Shown piece after piece: positions 1 through 10,816 of a stretch of 44,787 bases of DNA. The position numbers and the translations under genes were made by a program. A model generated the notes under the pieces. It was not told the DNA's origin. It ran no database searches and saw nothing but the letters and a program-made list of their open reading frames with translations. Position 1 is the first letter of the stretch, and each line of letters starts with the position of its first letter. The DNA comes from CAZCFB01 sp964511535 (GTDB lineage: Bacteria; Myxococcota_A; Polyangia; GCA-2747355; CAZCFB01): contig CAZEFW010000065.1 in the NCBI GenBank assembly GCA_964511535.1, positions 1 through 44,787 on the forward strand, written 5' to 3'.

Positions 1-180
1 GCAACCCACATGGCAGGTGGGCTTAAACGATCAGCATTAGGCTTGGGGCTTGAGGGTGGATGGCTGGGCGAGCTTCGCTCGCCGGCTTGAGGCTTGGGGC
101 TTGAGGCTTGACGGCCTGGTTTCTCAACTGTCAACCGTCAACTGTTAACGGCGGACCGCTGGCAGTCTGGCGGGCGCTCG
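1..180. repeat. Intergenic heptamer repeats and hairpins downstream of thrC
   Basis: No gene is seen here. The stretch holds a 7-bp tandem repeat GGCTTGR, two units at 40-53 and four at 84-111. A perfect hairpin separates the two blocks: GGCGAGC at 67-73 and GCTCGCC at 77-83, with a 3-nt loop. A second, unrelated heptamer follows at 124-151: TCAACTG, TCAACCG, TCAACTG, TTAACGG. A weaker hairpin pairs CCCAC (5-9) with GTGGG (17-21). The hairpins could end transcription from thrC, but there is no clear T-tract, so this is not a canonical intrinsic terminator. Confidence 0.75.
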
Positions 181-1470
181 CTACTCCAACGCCGCCCGCA
201 CCGCCTCGACGCTGGCCTCGATCACTCGCGGCGGGTTCCGCTTCCCGCCCGCTTCATCCGCCTGGTGGTAATCCAGCGCCGCTCCCGAGAACTTGGCGCC
301 GTGGGCGGTGGCGATGACCACCACCGATGCGTCCGGGGCGATGGTGCCGTCGGCCACGAGCTTCCTGGCGCCGGCCACGGCCACCGCCGAGTTGGGGCAG
401 ATGTGCACTCCCGCGGCGTCCACCACCGCCTTGGCCTCCATGGCCGCGGCGTCGTCCACCGCGGTCACCACCCCGTCGTAGCGCTGCACCACCGCCCGGG
501 CCTTGTCGTAGGACACCGGGTCGCCGATGCGGATGGCCGAGGCCACTGTCGCCCCGGCCGTGACCCGCTCGCGCTTCTCGAACCCGCCGAGGTAGGACCG
601 GTGCAGCGGGTCCGCCGCGGCGGCCTGCACCCCCGCGATGCGGGGCACGCGCGGGATGATCCCCAGGGCGTGCAGGTCCCGCAGCCCCTTGCCCAGGGCC
701 GAGATGTTGCCGGCGTTGCCCACCGGGATCACGAACCAGTCGGGCGGGCGCCAGCCGAGCTGATGCACCGCCTCGATGCCGATGGCCTTCTGCCCCTCCA
801 CGCGGAACGGGTTCATGGAGTTGAGCAGGTAGATGCCCCCGTCGGCAGTGAGCGCCTTGACCACCCGCATGCAGCCGTCAAAGTCCGTGTCCAGGGCCAG
901 CACCCTGGCGCCGTAGCAGATCGGCTGGACCAGCTGCTCCACCGAGACCTTGTCATGGGGCAACAGCACCAGGGCCGGGATCCCGGCGGCGGCGGCGTAG
1001 CAGGCCATGGCCGCCGAGGTGTCGCCGGTGGACGCGCAGGCCACGAGCCGCGCGCCCAGGTGGTTGGCCCACGAGACCCCGGCGGTCATGCCGCGATCCT
1101 TGAACGAGAGCGTCGGGTTCTCCCCCTCGTGCTTGATGTACAGCTCCGCCGCCCCGACGAAGCGCTCCACCGGCGGGCGGCGAAGCAGCGGGGTGTTCCC
1201 CTCGGGCAGGCTGACGATGTGCTCGGGAGGCAGGTCGGGCAGCACCAGCTCGCGGTAGCGCCAGACGCCGGACGCGTGGGGCGGCGCCATCTCCGACAGC
1301 CGCCCCTCGAACAGCGCGCGCAGGTCGCCGGCGTCGGCCGCCACCCGCTCCAGGTCATGCTCCACCGAAAGCAGGTCGCCACACAGGCGGCAGCGCAGGC
1401 GCGTCCCCGCCGCCTCGTATTGCTCGCCGCATGCGATGCACTGCAGCCGGGTGTATGGGGTGTGGCTCAT
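181..1470 (-). CDS. thrC: Threonine synthase
   Basis: This 429-residue PLP enzyme converts O-phosphohomoserine to threonine, the last step of threonine synthesis, in the cytoplasm. An N-terminal zinc ribbon shows Cys11, Cys14, Cys27 and Cys30. The PLP lysine lies in the NPTLSFKDRGM motif near residue 123, followed by the CASTGDTSAA segment typical of threonine synthases. The length fits the zinc-ribbon form common in many bacteria and archaea. Its ATG (1468-1470) overlaps the thrB stop as ATGA, so the two are probably translationally coupled. It is the last gene of a lipoprotein-kinase-thrB-thrC run on this strand. Confidence 0.95.
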   Translation of the reverse strand: MSHTPYTRLQCIACGEQYEAAGTRLRCRLCGDLLSVEHDLERVAADAGDLRALFEGRLSEMAPPHASGVWRYRELVLPDLPPEHIVSLPEGNTPLLRRPPVERFVGAAELYIKHEGENPTLSFKDRGMTAGVSWANHLGARLVACASTGDTSAAMACYAAAAGIPALVLLPHDKVSVEQLVQPICYGARVLALDTDFDGCMRVVKALTADGGIYLLNSMNPFRVEGQKAIGIEAVHQLGWRPPDWFVIPVGNAGNISALGKGLRDLHALGIIPRVPRIAGVQAAAADPLHRSYLGGFEKRERVTAGATVASAIRIGDPVSYDKARAVVQRYDGVVTAVDDAAAMEAKAVVDAAGVHICPNSAVAVAGARKLVADGTIAPDASVVVIATAHGAKFSGAALDYHQADEAGGKRNPPRVIEASVEAVRAALE

Positions 1471-2401
1471 GGTTCCACCTCTCGTGCGCCAACCTTGGCG
1501 ATGGGGGAGACAATGACCTTATACGCCATCCCGAGGCTGTCCAGCGCGGAGGTCATGGCATCCCTGGCCGCCCGGGCGCGCTGCTCGCCGAGGCACAGGG
1601 CGAAGGTGGTGGGGCCGGCGCCCGAGATGGAAGAGCCGAGGGCGCCCGCAGACAGCGCCGCGGCCTGAACCTGCCGGAACCCGGGGATCAGCCCGGCCCG
1701 GCGCGGCTCGGCCACCCGGTCGGAGATGGCCCGGCTCAGCAGCTCCGCGTCGTCGGTGCACAGGGCGTGCACGATGGTGGCGGCGTGGGCGCAGTTGTGC
1801 ACCGCCTCCTGCACCGGGATGCGCGCCGGGATCGCCTGGCGCGCGTCCCGGGTGCTCAGGGAGAGGGCCGGCGTCACCAGGGTCAACCACAGGTCGAGGC
1901 CGGTATTCACCCGCGACACGTCGTCCAGGCCGCGCACCAGGGTCACGCCGCCCATGAGCGACGGCGCGACGTTGTCCGCGTGAGGGGAGCCGCAGGCCGC
2001 GGCCTCTGCCGCCGCGCAGGGCCCCACCAGCTCTGCCGGCGCCAGGGGCGCGCCGGCCAGCAGGTTCACCGCCCAGGCCGCCGCCACAGCCGACGCCCCC
2101 GAGGAGCCGAGGCCGGACCCGAGGGGCAGCCCCTTGTGCAGCTCCAGCGTCACGCCCCACTCAACGCCGAGGCGCTCGAGGGTCAGGCGCGCGGCCACCG
2201 CCGCGGTGTTGTCGTCGTCGCAGGGCGGCAGGTCCGCCCCGGGCTCGCCGGTGAGGCTGGCCATCACCACCCCGGCGTCGGCCCGCCGGGCCACCACGCG
2301 GTCTCCCGGCTGCTCCACCGCCGCGCCGAGCACGTCGTAGCCGGGCCCCAGGTTCCCCACCGAGGCGGGCGCGAAGGCCGCCGCGATTCTGATCTCGTCG
2401 C

Positions 2402-2405
<4 letters not shown>
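1467..2405 (-). CDS. thrB: Homoserine kinase
   Basis: A GHMP-family kinase that phosphorylates homoserine to O-phosphohomoserine, the substrate of the threonine synthase encoded next to it. The ATP-binding motif GLPLGSGLGSSGASAVAAA lies near residues 85-103. An N-terminal PASVGNLGPGYDVLG segment and a C-terminal GSSISGAGPTTFAL glycine-rich segment also fit the family. The length of 312 residues is normal. I chose the ATG at 2403-2405 because it overlaps the stop of the upstream kinase gene as ATGA and puts the family N terminus (MSDEIRIAAAFAPASVGN) in place. A longer frame upstream has no homology. Confidence 0.95.
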
Positions 2406-4264
<1,859 letters not shown>

Positions 4265-4273
4265 GGCAGGGCC

Positions 4274-5806
4274 TTACTTGAATCGCACCGGGGTGACGGA
4301 CCGGCCGCTGCTGATCTGTACCAGCTTCAGGGCCAGGGTCGAGCCCCTGCGGGCCAGGACCCAGTGCGGGCCCTGCTCCAGGTTGACGATGAGGGCGCGC
4401 CCGCCGGACAGGCTGCTCTCCTGGGCACACTTGGGCTTGCCGGCGCTGTCCAGGTAGCGCACCAGGGCCGCCGGGCTGGACACATGGTAGGTCCAGCCAG
4501 CCGCCGTGTCGGGCGCCGCGGTGATCAGCACCGCCCCGAGCCCCGCGTGCCACGGCACCACGCCGCACACCAGCGACGGGAACAGCGAGGCGGCGTAGAT
4601 CCGGTAGCTGCCGGTCTGTCCCGGCTTGTCCACGGTGGGGGCCACGGCCGGGTAGCGGGTCTCCACGTGGGTCGGCGTCTTGACCAGCCGCAGGATGTTC
4701 AGGGTGCCGGCCGACAGGGGGGGCAGGGCGGTCAACGCCCCCTTGGGCCCGGCGAGCACCGTGACCCCGGGGGCGCCGATGACAGACAGCTGGGCGCCTG
4801 GCAGGGCCGCCTCGCCGGCGGCGCTGACCCCCAGGGCGGTGAAGGAGCCCACCAGGTTGACCTGGGCCTTGGTGCGCGCGGCGACGGTCACCGTTCGCGT
4901 GCCCTTGACGGTGGCCGAGGCCTTGACCGTGATCAGCACGCCCTCCTGCTGCGGCGGGGCGCTCAGCTTCTTGGCGGTCAGGGTGCCGGCGGTGGGGTCC
5001 ACGGCCAGCGCCGCGGGCTTGGCGCTGAGGTAGGTCAACACGGCGCCGCGCAGGGGCAGGCCCTGGCCGTCCAGGGGGATGCCGAGCAGGGGGGCGGTCC
5101 CGCCGGGCGCGCCGAGCACCGGACCCGCGCTGCCCGTCATGGCGTCGGGGGTGGCCACCATCACCTTGGAGATGTCGGCCTGGGCGCCCCCGCTCACCGC
5201 GGCGAACACCCCCAGGCCCGGCACGATGGCGCTCACCTCGTCGGCCACAGCGTCCACCATGGAGGCGCCGAGCCGGGACCAGGCGATACCGGTGGCCCGG
5301 CCGAGGCGGACGTTGGGCTCCAGGGCGCCGCTCAGCTTGGACGCGTCGTACGTGATGCGCACCAGGGGCGGCTTCAGGAACGGGGTGGACGCCGGCCCGA
5401 TGGCGTAGGCGGTGCCGACGCCGCCCGCCGGCGCGCCGCTGGCGGGAGCCAGGGTGAAGGTAACCGCCGACGCCAGGGCGCCGGCCGGCACCAGGAGCTC
5501 GGCGTTGCCGTCGGCGCTCTTGGCCTTTCCGCCCGCCGGGCCGATGGTGTTGGGGGGCGGGGTGTCGGCCGCCGGGCCGTCGGGGGGCGGGGCCAGATCG
5601 GGGACCACGCTGTCCACGATACGAGCGTCCGCCACGCGCAGATCTGGCGCTCGCTGGTCCTGCGCCGGCGCGTCCGGGCCGAGCCCGTCCGTCACCCGCA
5701 CGTCGGGTGAGGATCCGACGTCGACGCCTTGCGCCGGCCTGCTCTCGCCGCAACCGCATGCGAAGGAAAGAGCCAGCGCCAGGCCCGTGAACATGAGCGC
5801 GCGCAT
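4274..5806 (-). CDS. Secreted lipoprotein with a ZU5-like and an Ig-like region
   Basis: This 510-residue protein starts with a lipoprotein signal: hydrophobic residues 3-16, then a Cys near residue 17 or 19 (FACGCGES). An Asp/Pro-rich linker runs to about residue 90. Residues 105-215 look ZU5-like, with LLVPAGALASAVTFTL followed by IGPASTPFLKPPLVRITYD. A bacterial Ig-like segment follows near 255-310 (ALAVDPTAGTLTAKKL...TVTVAARTKAQ). The rest is not recognised. It should lie at the cell surface or in the periplasm. It is the first gene before the membrane kinase. A possible promoter is described at 5816-5847. Confidence 0.8.
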   Translation of the reverse strand: MRALMFTGLALALSFACGCGESRPAQGVDVGSSPDVRVTDGLGPDAPAQDQRAPDLRVADARIVDSVVPDLAPPPDGPAADTPPPNTIGPAGGKAKSADGNAELLVPAGALASAVTFTLAPASGAPAGGVGTAYAIGPASTPFLKPPLVRITYDASKLSGALEPNVRLGRATGIAWSRLGASMVDAVADEVSAIVPGLGVFAAVSGGAQADISKVMVATPDAMTGSAGPVLGAPGGTAPLLGIPLDGQGLPLRGAVLTYLSAKPAALAVDPTAGTLTAKKLSAPPQQEGVLITVKASATVKGTRTVTVAARTKAQVNLVGSFTALGVSAAGEAALPGAQLSVIGAPGVTVLAGPKGALTALPPLSAGTLNILRLVKTPTHVETRYPAVAPTVDKPGQTGSYRIYAASLFPSLVCGVVPWHAGLGAVLITAAPDTAAGWTYHVSSPAALVRYLDSAGKPKCAQESSLSGGRALIVNLEQGPHWVLARRGSTLALKLVQISSGRSVTPVRFK

Positions 5807-5815
5807 CTGCGCCCA

Positions 5816-5847
5816 ATCCTACTCCCCATGTCCGTTCTGGTACAATC
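5816..5847. promoter_or_regulatory. Possible overlapping divergent promoters
   Basis: On the minus strand TAGGAT (5821-5816) lies 18 bp from a weak -35, TTGTAC (5845-5840). It ends 9 nt before the lipoprotein ATG. On the plus strand an extended -10, TGG-TACAAT (5838-5846), ends 11 nt before the second sulfotransferase ATG (5858). The plus -10 and the minus -35 share bases, so the two promoters would compete. Both would give nearly leaderless transcripts. This is read from motif and spacing only. Confidence 0.4.
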
Positions 5848-5857
5848 GCCGCCGCCC

Positions 5858-6760
5858 ATGAACTCCGCTCCGCCTTCCACGCCCCGCCGCCTGGCCGCTG
5901 CCCTGCTCGCCCGGACCGGCGGCGCGCTGGAGCTGGCGCGCGGCGGCCTCGGGGACCTGTCCCGGCTGGCAGCCTTCGCCAGGGGGAGGCTGGAGTTCAG
6001 CCCGCGCGCCAGCGACATCTATGTCGCCTCGTACCCGCGCTCGGGCACCACCTGGGTGCTGCACATGGCGCACCTGCTCACCCGCGGCGCCGCGGCGGAG
6101 TTCGAGCACCTGTCGCAGGTGTGCCCCTGGTTCGAGCGGGGCCTGGCGGTGGGCGCCTTCACCGCGGCAGAGCTCAACGCGCTGCCCGCCCCGCGGGTGT
6201 TCAAGAGCCACCTGCCCCGGGCCTACCTGCCGCGCCCCGGACGGTTCATCTACATGGCCCGGGACGTGGAGGACGTGGCCCTGTCGTACTACCACTTCTA
6301 CCGGTCGCACCTGGGCTACACCGGCACCCTGGCGCGGTTCATCAGGCGCTTCCTCGACGGAGACCTGCAGTACCGCGACTGGGCCCGTCACGTGGCGGGC
6401 TGGGAGGCGCAGGCCGGCGACCCCGCCGTCTGCGTCATCGAGTTCGAGTCGCTACGCGCCGATCCGGGCGCGGGCCTGGAGCGGCTGGCCCGGTTCCTCG
6501 GGGTGCCCCTCTCCCCGGACACCAGGGCGCAGGTGCTGGAGCGCTGCTCCTTCGCGTGGATGAAGGCTCACGAGCACCGGTTCGACTTCGCCGGGGAGTT
6601 CCTGCGCCAGCGCGGCTACCGCGGGGGACAGTTTCTGCGCCGCGGCGAGGTGGGGCAGGGCAAGGCAGAGATCCCGGGCGCGCTGCGCCGTGAGCTCCGG
6701 CGCGCCGCGGGTAAGCGGGCCCCCGGGAGGGAGCTGCGCCTGGCCGACTTCCTCCACTGA
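5858..6760 (+). CDS. PAPS-dependent sulfotransferase
   Basis: A 300-residue sulfotransferase that would move sulfate from PAPS to an unknown acceptor, probably a sugar, lipid or other small molecule. The 5'-phosphosulfate loop is YPRSGTTW near residue 55. The 3'-phosphate site is ARDVEDVALSYYHFYR, and a C-terminal QRGYRGGQFLRRGEVGQGK matches the family's late nucleotide-binding loop. I prefer the ATG at 5858, where a TACAAT -10 at 5841-5846 would start transcription about 4 nt upstream. The ATG at 5828 adds ten residues and lies before that -10. The gene ends 9 bp from a convergent peptidase gene. Confidence 0.87.
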   Translation: MNSAPPSTPRRLAAALLARTGGALELARGGLGDLSRLAAFARGRLEFSPRASDIYVASYPRSGTTWVLHMAHLLTRGAAAEFEHLSQVCPWFERGLAVGAFTAAELNALPAPRVFKSHLPRAYLPRPGRFIYMARDVEDVALSYYHFYRSHLGYTGTLARFIRRFLDGDLQYRDWARHVAGWEAQAGDPAVCVIEFESLRADPGAGLERLARFLGVPLSPDTRAQVLERCSFAWMKAHEHRFDFAGEFLRQRGYRGGQFLRRGEVGQGKAEIPGALRRELRRAAGKRAPGRELRLADFLH

Positions 6761-6769
6761 GGCTGCACC

Positions 6770-8299
6770 TCAGGGCAGGCCGTCCACGTCGGCCCACGCG
6801 GGCAGCATGATCTCCTGCTTCTGCTCGGCCACGCCCCCGCGGCGCTGTCGACGCCGCTGGTCCTGCAGAATCGCGCGTCGTCGGCCGAGGGCGGTCTTCT
6901 GCGGGTGGAGCAGGTGGTCCCGCAGCAGGGACATCGGGTCCACGTGCAGGCCACGATGCACGAAGCCCAGGTGCAGGTGGGCGTCCGACTCCTTCATGCC
7001 GGTGCGCCCCACGAAGCCGAGCACCTGCCCCCTGGTGACTTTCTGGCCCCGCCGCACCGTGTAGGCCGACAGGTGCATGTACTCCGACAGCAGGCCGCCC
7101 GGGTGGCGCACCTTGACCAGCAGCCCCCGCGGGCCCATGCGCGTGGCAGGGATCAGCCGGCTGCGTCCCGGGACCAGGTCCCGCAGCCCCTGGGCGCCGA
7201 GGTCGACCCCGGCGAGCACCACCACCCCCTCCGCCACCGCGAGCACCGCCTCGCCCTGATCCGACAGCAAGTCGATGCCGTTGTGGCGCCGGCGGCCGCC
7301 GTCCCGGTCGTCGCCTACCACGCTGGTCACCTTGCGCGGGCAGCCCCGCAGCGGGCAGCCGAGCGCCAGCTCCCGGTGCCGGCCCCGGGCGGCGGGCAGG
7401 TCGCCGTGGTACGCCTCGAGGAAGCGCCGCCGGTCGCGCAGGATCCGGTCCTCGGAGCCGGCGTCTCGCACCCTGTCGCCCCAGACGAAGTGGGACACCG
7501 AGTGCCGGTGAGGGGTCGATCCGGTGATCCCGTCGATGGCCGGGCACTGTCGCTGCAGCACGCTCAGGATGCCGGCCGCGAAGTAAATGTTGTTCTCCGG
7601 GTTGAGCAGGCTGCGGCGGCTGAAGGGGAACCGGTTGACCACCACCGACCGGCTGACCCACTTTCCCCGCTCGGGCAGCATGAAGTGGTACCAGCCGTCG
7701 CGCAGGTAGGTGCGGTGCATGGGCAGGTTGATCATGGCCAGCCCGAGGCCGTAGTCGGTGCGGCGGCGGGCGTCGCATCGGCTCTGCTGGTAGATGGTCG
7801 CGGCCAGCAGGGCCGGGTCCACGCCGAAGGCGAGCCCGTACTTCAGGATCCAGCCGGCGTAACGAGCCAGCTCCCGCGGCGCCACCTGCACCGGGCAGAG
7901 CGCGCCGAGCGCGGCGCGGAAGCGCGCCTGGTCCCAGTGGGGCGGCGAGGTGGGCTCGGCAGGCCAGCCCCGGAGGTCGGTCAGGCCCTGGCCCCCCGGG
8001 CGCAGGCCGAGCTCGCGCATCTGGCGCGGCGTCAGGCCGGGCAGGGTGATGGTGACCGCTGCCGGGTTGGTCGCGGTCAGCAGGTCGGGGCCGCCGTTGA
8101 GCTGCGCCGGCCGCACGACCTTCATGCCCACCCGCGCGCGCTTGCGCCAGGGGCAGCGAACTCGTCGGGGCTGAGCCTGCTCTGCGACCCGGGACCGCGG
8201 GGGCGCCGCCCACAGCTCGGGGGCGCTGGTGGCGCTGGCCAGGGCGAGCAGCAAGCCCAGCCCTGCGGGGCCCATGGCGCGAATCCGGGATCGGGTCAT
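6770..8299 (-). CDS. Lytic-transglycosylase-like / M23 LytM fusion
   Basis: A 509-residue exported protein with an N-terminal signal segment of about 30 residues. The middle (about 125-260) aligns by eye with the lysozyme-like SLT fold (ALLAATIYQQSRCDARR...YGLGLAMINLP...NPENNIYFAAGIL). The catalytic Glu of the usual QES motif is Gln here (codon at 7794-7796). The M23 metallopeptidase part keeps its zinc ligands: HNGID, the MHLS histidine and HLHLGF. It should cut peptidoglycan cross-links in the periplasm, while the glycan-cleaving half may only bind. It begins 7 nt after the previous gene, the last of a cell-wall operon. Confidence 0.85.
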   Translation of the reverse strand: MTRSRIRAMGPAGLGLLLALASATSAPELWAAPPRSRVAEQAQPRRVRCPWRKRARVGMKVVRPAQLNGGPDLLTATNPAAVTITLPGLTPRQMRELGLRPGGQGLTDLRGWPAEPTSPPHWDQARFRAALGALCPVQVAPRELARYAGWILKYGLAFGVDPALLAATIYQQSRCDARRRTDYGLGLAMINLPMHRTYLRDGWYHFMLPERGKWVSRSVVVNRFPFSRRSLLNPENNIYFAAGILSVLQRQCPAIDGITGSTPHRHSVSHFVWGDRVRDAGSEDRILRDRRRFLEAYHGDLPAARGRHRELALGCPLRGCPRKVTSVVGDDRDGGRRRHNGIDLLSDQGEAVLAVAEGVVVLAGVDLGAQGLRDLVPGRSRLIPATRMGPRGLLVKVRHPGGLLSEYMHLSAYTVRRGQKVTRGQVLGFVGRTGMKESDAHLHLGFVHRGLHVDPMSLLRDHLLHPQKTALGRRRAILQDQRRRQRRGGVAEQKQEIMLPAWADVDGLP

Positions 8300-8306
8300 T
8301 GCCTGA

Positions 8307-9230
8307 TCACTTTGCCAGCCCTCCGGTGAGCCGGTCCAGCATGTGTTGCGCCCGGCGCTCCAGCGGGCCCTCCAGCGGCTCCACCAGCTGGGCGTAGGAC
8401 CGGGTCATGGCCTTGAGGTGGTTGCGCACCCCGCGCACCGTCTCGCCCGACGCCACCTGCGCGCCGAGGGCCAGCTTGCCCGCCACGTCCTCGCCGACCC
8501 TCAGGCAGATGCGCCGCTCGGGGCGCAGGGTGATGTAGGGCGACGCCTTGGGCCGCTGGTCGTCCAGCGCCCGGCCCGCCTTGCAGTACACCGCGCACAG
8601 GGGCTCGCCGGTCCAGGTGCAAAACGAGCGGTCGAAGGCCAGCTCGTCGATGACATGGCTCGGGCCAGGGGCGCCGCTGATGCTCCAGCCCACCTTGACG
8701 ATGCCGCCCAGCTCCCGCTGCAGGTGCGCGATGTCCGCCGCCTCCCGGGTGAAGTACGCGCCCGCGCCGTCCGGGGCCACGCGCTCCACCCGCTTCAGCG
8801 CCTCGCGGTACGCCGGCGCCGCGTGCAGGCTGGTGGCGCGGGTCACCCGGAGCGCGTCCAGCCCCAGGGCCCAGCGCGCGCGGTCCAGGGCCGCGCACAC
8901 CTCCTCGGTGCTGCGCGCCACCTCTCGCCGGTCGAACCGATTCAGCAGCGCGTGGCTGTCGGCCACCAGCACCACCAGCGCGGACGCCCCCACCGCGCGG
9001 CGGATCCGCTCGGCGGGCAGCAGCAGCCCGATGATGTCCAGCGGCAGCCCCTGGCTCAGCTGATCTGGCGAGCAGAGCCCGAGGCCGATGAACACCGCGC
9101 CCGGCGTGGCGGTGCACGCGCACGCCTGCTCCAGCGCGGCCAGGCTGAGCCGGGTGCGGATCAACGGCTCCTGGAGCGCCACCTCGTTGAGGGCCTGGCG
9201 CCAGGTCGGGCTGCTCTCTGGGCTGATCAC
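8307..9230 (-). CDS. Unrecognised protein, possible class I tRNA-synthetase-like fold
   Basis: A 307-residue protein that I do not firmly recognise. The GTG start at 9230 overlaps the L,D-transpeptidase stop as GTGA; the open frame upstream of it is antisense noise. Residues 55-150 read like a Rossmann half (LPLDIIGLLLPAERI, SALVVLVADSHALLN, LDRARWALGLDALRV). They are followed by YFTREAADIAHLQRELGGIVKVGW and RPKASPYI, vaguely like the Tyr/Trp-tRNA synthetase order ending in KMSKS. No clear HIGH motif is seen and no anticodon domain fits in the remaining length. Its place between two cell-wall enzymes hints at an envelope role, for example amino-acid activation, but this is inference. Confidence 0.7.
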   Translation of the reverse strand: MISPESSPTWRQALNEVALQEPLIRTRLSLAALEQACACTATPGAVFIGLGLCSPDQLSQGLPLDIIGLLLPAERIRRAVGASALVVLVADSHALLNRFDRREVARSTEEVCAALDRARWALGLDALRVTRATSLHAAPAYREALKRVERVAPDGAGAYFTREAADIAHLQRELGGIVKVGWSISGAPGPSHVIDELAFDRSFCTWTGEPLCAVYCKAGRALDDQRPKASPYITLRPERRICLRVGEDVAGKLALGAQVASGETVRGVRNHLKAMTRSYAQLVEPLEGPLERRAQHMLDRLTGGLAK

Positions 9231-10786
9231 TTGCTGTAGTATACCCGCGTCCCGAAGAACCTCTTGGCGTTCCACTCCGGCGGCAGCCTGGGCGTGGTCC
9301 AGTGGAACAGCCACTTGGCGTCGGGCGGGGCCAGGTTGGTGCACCCGTGGCTTCGCGGCGTGCCGAAGTCGTTGTGCCAGTAGGCGCCGTGCAGGGCGAA
9401 GCTCTCCCAGTAGTACATGGTCCACGGCACCTCCTCCACCTCGTACCAGCCGTCCACCGGATCGGTGTCGTTCATGGTCACCGACAGGTACTTGAAGTAG
9501 AGCCGGAACACGCCCCGCGGCGGCGCGTACCCCTCCTTGCCGCTGGAGACCAGGGTGGCGAACACCGGCCGGTCCCCCTCGTAAGCCACCAGGGTTTGTT
9601 CAGACAGGTCCACGTGGATCCAGCGCTTGCCCGGGCTCACCTTGGAGGGGCGCGTCACCTTGCGCGCCACCCGCACATGCTCCCGGGGCAGCAGCACCCC
9701 GTCCGGGCCGCGCACCAGCTTCAGCCCGCCGCTGGTGAGCTCCTCGGCCACCGGGAAGCGGGCGTGCTTGCGGGCCACGCCGCACGCGGCGGGGGCGCCG
9801 GCGCCGTCCTGCCGCAGCATGGGGCGATCCTCGCCGAAGACGAAGGCCATGGGCAGCTGGTTGTCCCCCTCGAGCATCACCCCGTGCATCGGGTGGATCG
9901 GCCACCGCTCGAGGGTGCCGGCCTTGATGTACCGCCCGCGGATAGTGCGGTAATAGCGGCGGCCCTTGTATGACTCCAGGCGGTCGATGGCCAGCAAGAA
10001 CGCGCCGTCCATGGCGCGCTCCACCACCTCGGGGTACGGCTTCTTCTTTCTCGGCGAGGCGGCCGCCTTCTCGATCTCCTCCTCCTCTTCGGCGGTGGGG
10101 ATGCGGTAGAGGCGCGGGTTCCCCCGCTTCTTCTGGCGCATCCAGGGGTAGATCAGCGAGCGCTCCCGGGCAGCCAGCCGGTACTGAACGTCCGGGACCT
10201 CCGGGTTGACCCCCACGGTGAAGCCGCCGGTGGTGCAGGCGTAGCCGCCGCTGGCCAGCAGGTACCACTTGCCGGTCCAGCAGCCGCGGCCCTTGACCAG
10301 CCGCGCCACCTCGAGCTGTGCGCCCCGGCGCGCGTGCCCCAGGCGCGGCGCCTTGGGCATGATCTTTTCGAAGATGTTCGTCTTGTACTGGAAGGCGAAG
10401 GCCACCACGCCGTCCACTTTGCTCTTGAGGCGCACCAGCCCGGACCCGTGGCCCGAGGTCCGCCGGGCCACCTCCACCTCGGGGATCTCCAGCTCCACTT
10501 CGGAGGCGCCCGGGCTGAACGCGGCGCGGCTGGCCATGCTGGGGCCCTCGAGCACCCGGGCGGCGCACGCTCCCGATCGACTCGCGGCCCCGGTCGCCGC
10601 GTCCGGTCCCGGGGCTGCGCGGTCCGGGCGTGGCCCCGCGCCGGCGTCTGCAGGGGAGGCGCCACGGTCCGCTTGACCGGTCCCGGGCGCGGGGCCGCCG
10701 TCGGACGGAGCCCGCAGAAGCAGACCGAGCCCGAGGCCGACCGAGCAGCCGAACACCACGGCGATGATGGGGACCTTCAGCCTCAT
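9227..10786 (-). CDS. L,D-transpeptidase (YkuD family), membrane-anchored
   Basis: A 519-residue protein with an N-terminal membrane segment (VPIIAVVFGCSVGLGLGLLL), then an Ala/Pro/Gly-rich linker to about residue 75. The C-terminal YkuD domain (about 375-515) contains HGAYWHNDFGTPRSHGCTNL, with the catalytic His and Cys of the family signature HX14-17 [S/T]HGChN. Such enzymes form 3-3 peptidoglycan cross-links or attach proteins to peptidoglycan. The middle region (80-370) is not recognised and includes an acidic/basic tract (EEEEEIEKAA). It lies 30 nt after an ACT-domain gene and is coupled to the next gene by GTGA. Confidence 0.9.
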   Translation of the reverse strand: MRLKVPIIAVVFGCSVGLGLGLLLRAPSDGGPAPGTGQADRGASPADAGAGPRPDRAAPGPDAATGAASRSGACAARVLEGPSMASRAAFSPGASEVELEIPEVEVARRTSGHGSGLVRLKSKVDGVVAFAFQYKTNIFEKIMPKAPRLGHARRGAQLEVARLVKGRGCWTGKWYLLASGGYACTTGGFTVGVNPEVPDVQYRLAARERSLIYPWMRQKKRGNPRLYRIPTAEEEEEIEKAAASPRKKKPYPEVVERAMDGAFLLAIDRLESYKGRRYYRTIRGRYIKAGTLERWPIHPMHGVMLEGDNQLPMAFVFGEDRPMLRQDGAGAPAACGVARKHARFPVAEELTSGGLKLVRGPDGVLLPREHVRVARKVTRPSKVSPGKRWIHVDLSEQTLVAYEGDRPVFATLVSSGKEGYAPPRGVFRLYFKYLSVTMNDTDPVDGWYEVEEVPWTMYYWESFALHGAYWHNDFGTPRSHGCTNLAPPDAKWLFHWTTPRLPPEWNAKRFFGTRVYYSK

Positions 10787-10816
10787 ACCACGTACCTACC
10801 CGCCGGCCGCAACCTG

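Noticed and set aside
265..1668. A 467-residue plus-strand frame over thrC
   Set aside because: Composition is typical of an antisense shadow; thrC on the other strand has clear motifs.
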